DNA from: Amycolatopsis nalaikhensis
GTDB taxonomy: Bacteria > Actinomycetota > Actinomycetes > Mycobacteriales > Pseudonocardiaceae
NCBI RefSeq assembly: GCF_030264295.1
Contig: NZ_CP127173.1
Coordinates: forward strand, 5,711,501 to 5,775,500
Reading direction: 5' to 3'
Length of the DNA stretch: 64,000 nucleotides
Program-made: the position numbers and the translations under genes
Shown here: one piece after another, positions 27,771 through 34,477 of the stretch
How positions within the stretch are numbered: the stretch's first letter is position 1
Layout: each line of letters starts with the position of its first letter
Notes under the pieces: model-generated
Database searches by the model: none
What the model saw: the letters and a program-made list of their open reading frames with translations, nothing else
What the model was told of the DNA's origin: nothing

Positions 27771-29550
27771 GTGGGCTACCTGTTGTCGGCTGAGCCTCGG
27801 CGGCGTGCTCGGGAGCTGAGCAGGGCAAGTCGTTGAAAGTGGGCTCGTTTAGCTGAATCTGCACGTTGCTTTCGTGTCGCTTCATCAAGCTTGCCGTCAG
27901 GGTCGACGAGTCGTTCGAACCGGTCAAGCGCTGCCTTACGTGCCGAAGCAGTTCGTTCCGTCCGACTTGCTGTTCGTGCCCACGATGCGTGTGCTGCAAT
28001 GCGTGCGCGGATCGATCGTTGTGACGGTGTAAGTCCTTCGTTCTGTCGCGGTGTGGTTTCCATTTGCGCTCCCGTAATTCAGCATATCCCGCGGGGAGGG
28101 CATGCTGGTGTTGATGTGGCGAACTCGACGGTTCGGTGTCAGCGTCCGGCGGGATCGGCTTTTTCTGGGAAAGCTGCTGACTTCCGCTGAGCATTCGGCT
28201 TCGTTGGATTCGGTCAAGGCGATGTTGCCATTGAAGCCTGGATACATCAGCGCTGCCTAGAACGGGGGTGTACAGAGTGGGGGAAGTTAATTCGCTGCTG
28301 GCTCTAGGCTTCCGATGTTCGACCGGTGCGAAGGCGTCGCAGTCGGAGTCTCCTCCGGCGTAGCGATGCACCCGTTTGAGGATGCCCAGGGCGATAGCTG
28401 CGTCTCGGGCTCGTCGGACGGTCTTGGGATCGAGGCCTGCACGCTCGGCCCAGTGACGTATCGAGATAGAGCCTCGTGTGGCGAGGACGGCGTGCGCGAA
28501 TGCGTCAAGGGCTGCGCGCAAGCTTGCGACTCGCACGCCAGCAATCGTGCCAGTGCGGCTCGCGGTGCCGAATTCGCCCTCCAGATGTCTGTCGACGGCG
28601 GCTTGAAGCACTGCCCGAACCCGTCGCAGTCGGCGGGGCGCGGGTTCGCACTGGCGGTCGGTTGCCTGCCGTGGTCCAAGGCGACGACGGCGCGGCCTGC
28701 AATCTTCTGCTTCCCAGAGGGCGGGTAACCAGCGGCTGCGGCGCCATTCGTCCTTGCCGACGTGGGCAGCTTGGGTGGGAGATGCCTGGCGGAACAGGTC
28801 CCAAGCTTGCTGCTCGGTGAGGCCGCGTTCGGCCGCGGCGATTGTGGTGGCGGGTGCCCAGAACCATCGTCGCCAGGCTTTTTGGCCGATCTCCCGGGCT
28901 TTGGTGCCGGCCATGTTGGCGAAGGCCCAGGCGTGCGCGGTGCTGTGGCCAGCGCGGGCAAGGGCGAGAGCATGGCCGTATTCGCCTTCGGATCGGCTGG
29001 CGCCGGAATTGCCTCGTCGGCGGGGGCATCGCGCGGCGGGCCGTGGTCCGGACTCGGTGTCTTGAGGAACGTCGGCCGTCGTCAGCGTGCAGCTCAGGAT
29101 CGGGCTGGGCAGTCCGTGCCGGTGCGGCGAGGAGGTGAGCCGGAGGGGTGAGCGGACCGTGGCGGAGACGTTCTGTCGGGTGGCGACGGTGCGGACGACG
29201 AGCCGCAGCTCCTCGCGCAGGCAGGGTGGTGTCTTGATGACGAGGTGGGTGTGGCCGGGGCGACCGGAGTCGCGGCGCAGGCACGGCAGGCCGTAGTGGT
29301 CGGCCCAGAGGAGCAGTTGCTCGGCGACGACCTCCCCTGCGTCGGTGTCCTCGGGGTCGATGTCGATGGCGAGGAGTGGTTGGCGGAGCGTGCCGACGAT
29401 CGCTCGTGCCGCACCGTCGGTGTTGAGGATGGTCACGGCGTCGTCGAGGTTGTGGGTGATCGTGTGGGCGGCGTTGTCGGCGTTGATGACAATGAACGGC
29501 GCGGCGAAGAGTGCCTGGTCGAGGCGCGATGGGATGTACGTGTCAGACAT
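27754..29550 (-). CDS. replication initiator/primase-like protein
   Basis: A 598-residue frame; GAGGA is 7 bases before the ATG. The N-terminal 160 residues have features of an archaeo-eukaryotic primase/polymerase domain: an LLAIDIDPEDTD acidic motif near residue 60, RPGHTHLVIKT (h-x-H type) near 100, and a basic segment LRLTSSPHRHG. A middle helical region follows, then a winged-helix near 350-400 (GSISIRHWAERAGLDPKTVRRARD). The last 130 residues are low-complexity and overlap the small basic gene, so the true 3' end may be earlier through a frameshift. It is probably the element's replication protein; motif spacing is my reading, not a search result. Confidence 0.55.
   Translation of the reverse strand: MSDTYIPSRLDQALFAAPFIVINADNAAHTITHNLDDAVTILNTDGAARAIVGTLRQPLLAIDIDPEDTDAGEVVAEQLLLWADHYGLPCLRRDSGRPGHTHLVIKTPPCLREELRLVVRTVATRQNVSATVRSPLRLTSSPHRHGLPSPILSCTLTTADVPQDTESGPRPAARCPRRRGNSGASRSEGEYGHALALARAGHSTAHAWAFANMAGTKAREIGQKAWRRWFWAPATTIAAAERGLTEQQAWDLFRQASPTQAAHVGKDEWRRSRWLPALWEAEDCRPRRRRLGPRQATDRQCEPAPRRLRRVRAVLQAAVDRHLEGEFGTASRTGTIAGVRVASLRAALDAFAHAVLATRGSISIRHWAERAGLDPKTVRRARDAAIALGILKRVHRYAGGDSDCDAFAPVEHRKPRASSELTSPTLYTPVLGSADVSRLQWQHRLDRIQRSRMLSGSQQLSQKKPIPPDADTEPSSSPHQHQHALPAGYAELRERKWKPHRDRTKDLHRHNDRSAHALQHTHRGHEQQVGRNELLRHVRQRLTGSNDSSTLTASLMKRHESNVQIQLNEPTFNDLPCSAPEHAAEAQPTTGSPRGHPR
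27776..28063 (-). CDS. small basic protein of plasmid/ICE type
   Basis: A 95-residue, highly charged protein: LTPSQRSIRARIAAHASWA, then RTERTASARKAALDRFERLVDPDGKL, then ATRKQRADSAKRAHFQRLAL. This matches a small family common on actinomycete elements (pattern AAHxSWAxTxDRxARTxxAR...F..RFExxVDP). GGGAG lies 5 bases before the ATG. It is nested in another frame inside the 3' part of the Rep-like frame, so one of the two must tolerate the overlap. Its role is unknown; DNA binding is plausible from its charge. Confidence 0.65.
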   Translation of the reverse strand: METTPRQNEGLTPSQRSIRARIAAHASWARTASRTERTASARKAALDRFERLVDPDGKLDEATRKQRADSAKRAHFQRLALLSSRARRRGSADNR

Positions 29551-29580
29551 GGGGGAGTCCTCGGAGGTTCGGCCTGCGGG

Positions 29581-30681
29581 TCAGCTCGACGCGTCGCTGA
29601 GTGCGCGCCAGGGCCAGCGCAGCGGCGGGGCGAGGACGCCCAAGCCGGGTGGCACCGTGTCGATGCGGAGGATCGCGGCAGTCCAGGTCATGCCGATGCC
29701 GATGCCGAGGAGGGCGACGTGGTCTCCGGGGGCGACGGCGCCGCGGGCGAGCAGGTGGGTGAGGCCGATGATCTGGTCGTTGGGCCCGATGTGGCCCCAC
29801 TGGTCGCCGGCGTGGCAGAGGGTGCGGTCAGCGGTGATGCCGAGCGGTTTCAGGCACTGAGTGTCAAGCAGGTGCCGTCCGTAATGCGGCAGGAGCACCC
29901 AGAGCAGCTGATCGCGATCGAGTTCGGCGTCACGGAGCGCTTCGTTGGCGACGGCGTGGACGCCCTCGTGGTTGCGGCGAGTGACCGAGGCTGCGCCGAC
30001 GAGGTCGGTGTACTGGCGTTTACGTTCGCCGATGCGCTCGATACCGAGTTCGGTGGTACCGGCGGGCGCGAAACGGTGGTTCCCGCGGTGAAGTTGTTCG
30101 AGTGTCGGATCGGTGTAGGAGCTGGTGGCGATGACGCGGGCGAGGCCGGGGAGGCGCCCGAGGATGAGGGCGGAGCCGCCGTCGCCGTAGGCGATGCCGT
30201 GATCGGCGGTGAGGTGGTCGAAGGCGGGTTGTCCGAAGGTTTCGCCGCCTGTGAGCAAGACGGTGTCGAGGTCGGGGCTGCCAGCGAGGACGCGGGCGGA
30301 GATGTCGATGCCGCCGACGAGGCTGTTGCTCATGGCGTTGAGCTCCGTGGCGATTCCGCGGCCAGCGGGGAGGCCGAGGCGGGTGCGGACGTAGGCCGCA
30401 CGGGACCAGAAGTCGATGCCGCGGCTGCCGCGCCAGATCGCGGCGTGAAAGTGCAGATCGGGAGCTTGCAACGGGCCGGTGGTGGTCATGGCCATGCTGG
30501 CGAGGGCGTTGCGGCCCGCGCGGACTGCCAGGTCCATTCCGGTGGTGTTGCGCGCGATCGAGACGGCGCGCTGGCTTGTCGTCATTCTGAGCTGGCTTCC
30601 GGCGGATCCGAGCTGCTCGACGGCGACGATCTCGCCGAGTGCGGCGCCGATGCCGCGGAGGTGCAGGTTGTTCCAGCGCAA
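29581..30681 (-). CDS. KAS III-like acyltransferase lacking the active-site Cys
   Basis: A 366-residue thiolase-fold protein of the FabH/KAS III type. The usual catalytic N-A-x-C is here ATELNAMSNSLVGG, putting Ser at about residue 118. The His motif is LLPHYGRHLLD instead of IPHQAN, and the Asn motif is replaced by WGHIGPNDQIIGL, as in CerJ/ChlB3/DpsC-type acyltransferases. DpsC is known to use Ser. It is thus more likely to move an acyl group than to condense. AAGGAGGT is followed by 7 bases and TTG, so TTG 30681 is preferred to GTG 30690, which would touch the ribosome site. It is transcribed with the mini-TetR, cupin and MetE-like genes. Confidence 0.75.
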   Translation of the reverse strand: MRWNNLHLRGIGAALGEIVAVEQLGSAGSQLRMTTSQRAVSIARNTTGMDLAVRAGRNALASMAMTTTGPLQAPDLHFHAAIWRGSRGIDFWSRAAYVRTRLGLPAGRGIATELNAMSNSLVGGIDISARVLAGSPDLDTVLLTGGETFGQPAFDHLTADHGIAYGDGGSALILGRLPGLARVIATSSYTDPTLEQLHRGNHRFAPAGTTELGIERIGERKRQYTDLVGAASVTRRNHEGVHAVANEALRDAELDRDQLLWVLLPHYGRHLLDTQCLKPLGITADRTLCHAGDQWGHIGPNDQIIGLTHLLARGAVAPGDHVALLGIGIGMTWTAAILRIDTVPPGLGVLAPPLRWPWRALSDASS

Positions 30682-30683
30682 CG

Positions 30684-30887
30684 TCAGCACCTCCTTCCTG
30701 GGTGGGTACTAGGCCGCGCCGAGACGTCGGCGTGGTCGGCGGTGATGGCGTCGACCGAGCTGTAGTAGGCCCGCAGGTGGTGGCGCGTGATGCCGGAGCA
30801 GGCGGCGATTTCGTCGAGCGTCACCGGCCCGCCGGGCGGCGGGTTGTCGAGTAGGGCGCGGGCAGTGTCGGTGATCCAGGTCCGCAT
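30684..30887 (-). CDS. mini TetR-type helix-turn-helix protein
   Basis: A 67-residue protein containing only a TetR-like DNA-binding head: ALLDNPPPGGPVTLDEIAACSGITRHHLRAYYSSVDAITADH. No ligand-binding domain follows. It may be a truncated TetR or a dedicated small regulator of this cluster. GGAGA precedes the ATG, and its end contains the ribosome site of the acyltransferase gene, so the two are tightly coupled. Confidence 0.65.
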   Translation of the reverse strand: MRTWITDTARALLDNPPPGGPVTLDEIAACSGITRHHLRAYYSSVDAITADHADVSARPSTHPGRRC

Positions 30888-30987
30888 GAGGTCTCCCCGA
30901 TTGAATGGGTGGTGGGTACGCCGGGTACGGGGAGGCGCCGACCGGGTCGGCACGCGGCGTGGATGTTGGGAGGGGCGGCCGAGCGTG

Positions 30988-31461
30988 TCAGCTCCGGCGG
31001 GCGCGGCCGCTGCGCCGCGTGAGGAGGGCCTTGTGGTGGGCGCGGCGCAGGTCGGGGATCTGGTTGCGGGCGGCATGGTCGAGTTCCGGCATGCGGTGCA
31101 CGTCGGTGTCGAAGCCTGGGTCGGTGCGGAAGACCAGGGCGAGGACGGAGGCGTTGTGGCTGAGGTTGACCACCGCGTACGGCAGCGTCGCCGGTATGTA
31201 GATCATGTCGCCAGCCTGTGGGTGGAACGGCTGCATGGCGTTGCCGGAGAGGATGGCGGCGTGGCCGCTGATGATCGCGATCGCGGTCTCGGTGGTGTCG
31301 TGCCGTTGCGGGGCGAGGGTGGTGGCGCCGGGCAGGTGCATCCGTCCGCCCGAGAGCGCCCGGGTGGGCACGATCCCGGTGCGCAGAATCGGGGTGAGCG
31401 TCTCCTCTTCACCGGCCAGATCCCCGGCCGCGGACGGTATCGGCGTCGTCGTGGTGTCCAT
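30988..31461 (-). CDS. cupin-domain protein
   Basis: A 157-residue single-domain cupin. Motif 1 reads APQRHDTTETAIAIISGHAAI (His and Glu metal ligands present, second His replaced), and motif 2 reads QAGDMIYIPATLPYAVVNLSHN (the usual His of motif 2 is Tyr). It could be a metal-poor isomerase/epimerase or a binding protein. The tail is basic (RRAHHKALLTRRSGRARRS). It lies in the same minus-strand unit as the acyltransferase. Confidence 0.8.
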   Translation of the reverse strand: MDTTTTPIPSAAGDLAGEEETLTPILRTGIVPTRALSGGRMHLPGATTLAPQRHDTTETAIAIISGHAAILSGNAMQPFHPQAGDMIYIPATLPYAVVNLSHNASVLALVFRTDPGFDTDVHRMPELDHAARNQIPDLRRAHHKALLTRRSGRARRS

Positions 31462-31490
31462 CTCGGCAGTTCCTTTCCAGACGGGGGCGG

Positions 31491-32597
31491 TCAGCGGGCC
31501 GGGGTGTCGGTGGTGTGGTGGGCGAGTTCGCAGGCCAGCGCTGTGTTGGCGACGGCGGCGGGGACGAGGCGGCGGCCGTGGCCGCACGCCGCGGCGACGG
31601 CGAGCACGGGCCGGTCCAGTTCGGTCTCGACCAGCCCGAGCGCGGCGCGGGAGTCCCTGGGGTGGGTCTCGTCGACGAGCCCGGCGATGACGTCGATGTC
31701 GCGGCGCAGGTGCCGTAGCGCCCGGTAGAACCGCGCGTCGTTCGGCGGAGCTTGGGTGCCGGTGCACATCGGGATGTGCGCGGCCGGCATCGGGATCCGC
31801 AGCCGCTGCAGCTGTTTGTGCAGCGCGTTGAGGAACTGCACCGCAGGGACGAGGTCGGTCAGAGCGAACAGCGGCTGGTGGCCGAGGTCGCCGTGGCAGA
31901 GATGGATCCGCCATGTCGCCTCGCGCGGACCGTCGTCGAAGACGCGCGCGACCTGCTTGGCCAGCGCGCGCACGGCGGCGGGCCACAAGGGCCGCGGAGT
32001 GCGGTCGAGCGTGGCCAGCACTGCGGGGGTCTCGAGTTGGAAAACGACCTGGCTGCCGTGTCGACGGTGGATGGCGTGGACGTCGTCTAGGACGGCCTGG
32101 CGGAACACTGGGAGATGGGTGACCGCGGCGCCCGGGCTGCCGAAGGTGAACAACGACAAGTCGTACGGGTTCGGGATCGACACCTGATGCGGCGGGAAGT
32201 CGCGATCATCGTGCAGCTGGTTCCGCGCGGCCATCACGGCGTCGGTGTGTGCGGCGCGACCGAGCGAGAGGTCCTCGGGTTCCAGCCAGTGCCCGCGCTT
32301 GAGGCGGTATGTCGGCATGTCGTCGTAGTCGGCGGAGGCGCCGGTGCGGACGGGTTCGAGCGCGTCGACGGTGGCGAGGCCGTCGAGCCAGTCGATGATC
32401 CATCGTGGGTCCGGGTCGCACGGCAGCCCGGTCAACGTCGTGTCGGGGGTGTGGTCGAGGAACCACTGCATCGTCGCGCGGTGGTCGTCGGTCAGGACCG
32501 GGGGCAGCGAGCCGACGAAGTGCACGGCCCGCAGGTCCTCGGGTGACGCGGTGTTGGCGCGGTCGTGGCTGGCGTGGCTGAAAACAAGTGTGGACAT
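31491..32597 (-). CDS. MetE/UROD-superfamily barrel protein
   Basis: A 368-residue TIM-barrel-type protein resembling cobalamin-independent methionine synthase C-terminal domains and uroporphyrinogen decarboxylases. There is an N-terminal VHFVGSLPPVL and VVFQLETPAVL (Glu/Pro motif). The strand WRIHLCHGDLGH has the H-x-C zinc pair, a late GLVDETHPRDS follows, and AVAAACGHGRR supplies the second Cys. This suggests a zinc thiol-methyltransferase or related carbon-transfer reaction. It is far shorter than MetE. GGGGAG lies 6 bases before the ATG. The function in the cluster is unknown. Confidence 0.6.
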   Translation of the reverse strand: MSTLVFSHASHDRANTASPEDLRAVHFVGSLPPVLTDDHRATMQWFLDHTPDTTLTGLPCDPDPRWIIDWLDGLATVDALEPVRTGASADYDDMPTYRLKRGHWLEPEDLSLGRAAHTDAVMAARNQLHDDRDFPPHQVSIPNPYDLSLFTFGSPGAAVTHLPVFRQAVLDDVHAIHRRHGSQVVFQLETPAVLATLDRTPRPLWPAAVRALAKQVARVFDDGPREATWRIHLCHGDLGHQPLFALTDLVPAVQFLNALHKQLQRLRIPMPAAHIPMCTGTQAPPNDARFYRALRHLRRDIDVIAGLVDETHPRDSRAALGLVETELDRPVLAVAAACGHGRRLVPAAVANTALACELAHHTTDTPAR

Positions 32598-32742
32598 GGG
32601 TTTCTCCCCGGGTTCGATTCCTTGAATGGGTGTGGTTGTGCGGGCGTGGGGAGGTCACCCGGCGGGGGCATGGGGAGCGGGAGGGGTGCGCGGGCCCGCG
32701 ATGGAGGGGGTTGAGGACGCGGGCCCGCGCGGTCTGGTGTCG

Positions 32743-33495
32743 TCAGCCGGTGACGACGACGTGGCCGGGTTTGGGCTGCGGTTTGGGCGCGGTCCGGTCG
32801 CCCGGATTGTCGCCCTGCTGCTGGTGCCGTTCACCCGGCTTGACCGGACGGGACGTCCCGGGGGCACCGGGCTTGTGCGCCGGAGCGGGGCGGGTGCCGC
32901 TGGGCGGGTTGCCCGTCGGCGGCGGCGTTCCGGCACCGCAGCTGACCGTCGCCACGGTCACCGTGATCGCCGTGCCTGCCGTCGGCTTGCTCGACGTCGG
33001 CCCGCCGGAACCGCCCGTGCGGGTGGGAGCGATGCTGGTGGTGACGGTGATGACCCCGGCGGTGCCGTGGCCGGCGGGTGAGACCGTGAGGTTCCCGCGG
33101 CCGCCTTTGGGGGCGCTGGTGGTGATGGCTCCGTTGCGGCAGGTCGCCGTGAACGGCCCGACCGTGGTGCCGCCGACCCGCACCGAGGCGACCCGTGCCT
33201 CGGCGAACCCGGCACCGGCCTGCAGGCTGATGCCGCTGGCCACTACGGCGCCGCTCGGACTGGACACCGACCCGCCGGCGGACTTGATCGCGCCGCTGCT
33301 GGACACACTCGGCCGCGCGGAGAGCTGTTCGCCGCCGGAGACGGAGATCCCGGTCGCCGTCGATGTCGCCGCGGCCGCCGCGAGGGCGGGCGGGGCTGCG
33401 GTGGCGGGGGTGCAGCTGGAGACGACGGTGCTGAGGGTGCCGACCAGGAGCGCTCCAGCTCCGGCGGCGGCGAGTGCGGTGCGTGTGGTGTTCAT
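32743..33495 (-). CDS. secreted Pro-rich surface protein
   Basis: A 250-residue protein with a signal peptide (MNTTRTALAAAGAGALLVG, possible cleavage after ATA, or a weak lipobox at VVSSC). A Ser/Gly/Ala-rich beta-type middle follows (residues 45-180, GISVSGGEQLSARPSVSS ... GGTTVGPFTATCRNG). The Pro/Gly/Lys-rich tail (TRPAPAHKPGAPGTSRPV ... KPQPKPGHVVV) looks wall-spanning. I do not recognise a family. It neighbours the L,D-transpeptidase and S53 protease, suggesting a cell-surface function. Confidence 0.7.
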   Translation of the reverse strand: MNTTRTALAAAGAGALLVGTLSTVVSSCTPATAAPPALAAAAATSTATGISVSGGEQLSARPSVSSSGAIKSAGGSVSSPSGAVVASGISLQAGAGFAEARVASVRVGGTTVGPFTATCRNGAITTSAPKGGRGNLTVSPAGHGTAGVITVTTSIAPTRTGGSGGPTSSKPTAGTAITVTVATVSCGAGTPPPTGNPPSGTRPAPAHKPGAPGTSRPVKPGERHQQQGDNPGDRTAPKPQPKPGHVVVTG

Positions 33496-33528
33496 GATGG
33501 ATCTCCAGAAAGTGTTGATGGGCTTGCG

Positions 33529-34398
33529 TTAGCGGATGAGGACCGGGGTGCCGATGGGCACCGGATCGGTGGCGCCGGTGAGAGTGGCGAGCGCGTCGGC
33601 GGGAACGCGGATGCAGCCGTCGCTGGACGGGCGGCCGAACACGTCGCTGGTGGGCCAGCCGTGGATGCCGGTGGTGCCGGGACCGCCACCGTAGGTGGTG
33701 AACGTGGTCGAGTGGATGCCGAGCGGCAGGATCACCGGGCTGAACGTCTGCTTCGGGTCAGCGATCGAGGCCAGCACGAACGTCCGACCGGCCGGAGTCG
33801 GCGCGGCTGCCGTGCCGACGCCGACGCTCCAGACGCCGATCTGCTGGTGGTCCCGGTAGAGGGTGAGCCGGAACGCGGCCCGGTCGATGACGATCCGATA
33901 GGTCGTCGACGCGGTATCGAGCGCGATGTCCTGGGTGGACAGCCACCCGGTCGAGCCGTTGGGTCGGGACGGCAGCAGGACGTGCACCCAGCCGGGTTCG
34001 TCGGCGATGACCGGCACCCAGGTGTCGGAACCGAGCTGCGTCGTCGGCAGGGCGCCGATGGCTGCCCCGCCGGGCTGATCGAAGACCGGCACCGGTCGGA
34101 TCGGGTGCACGAGCTGCCCGTCCGGGTCCTCGTCGGGCGTCGCGTCCTGCGGAGCGGCCGGTACGGTGCCGAAGGTGCTGGCTTCCGGCAGCTCGGCCAG
34201 GTTCGGGACCGCGCGGGCCGCGACGATCGGGGCGTGCAGTTCGACACCCAACTCGACCGGATCACCCATGGGACCGCGTTCGGGTGCCGGACCGGACTGG
34301 GCGAGCAGGACACCTGCGGCGCCGACCAGGGCGATTCCGGTCAACCAGGCTGCGAGGACAAGCCAGCGGTTCGGTGCCGGCCGTGTTGCCTCGGACAT
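33529..34398 (-). CDS. L,D-transpeptidase (YkuD) with membrane anchor
   Basis: A 289-residue peptidoglycan cross-linking enzyme or lipoprotein-anchoring relative. It has an N-terminal anchor RWLVLAAWLTGIALVGAAGVLL, an SH3-like region (PVFDQPGGAAIGALPTTQLG ... WVHVLLPSR), then the YkuD domain ending in GIHGWPTSDVFGRPSSDGCIRVP with catalytic His, Ser, Cys and Arg. AGGAAGG lies 8 bases before ATG 34398. The preferred start removes a 36-residue spurious extension. Confidence 0.88.
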   Translation of the reverse strand: MSEATRPAPNRWLVLAAWLTGIALVGAAGVLLAQSGPAPERGPMGDPVELGVELHAPIVAARAVPNLAELPEASTFGTVPAAPQDATPDEDPDGQLVHPIRPVPVFDQPGGAAIGALPTTQLGSDTWVPVIADEPGWVHVLLPSRPNGSTGWLSTQDIALDTASTTYRIVIDRAAFRLTLYRDHQQIGVWSVGVGTAAAPTPAGRTFVLASIADPKQTFSPVILPLGIHSTTFTTYGGGPGTTGIHGWPTSDVFGRPSSDGCIRVPADALATLTGATDPVPIGTPVLIR

Positions 34399-34477
34399 GG
34401 CATAGACCTTCCTGAGGTGGTGGAGGCCGCGGTGGGCCCGCCCGCCGACGGGCGGACCCACCGCGAATGGGTGTTGG

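Noticed and set aside
29245..30765. 506-residue plus-strand ORF
   Set aside because: Antisense to the KAS III-like gene, Gly/Val-rich shadow of its codons.
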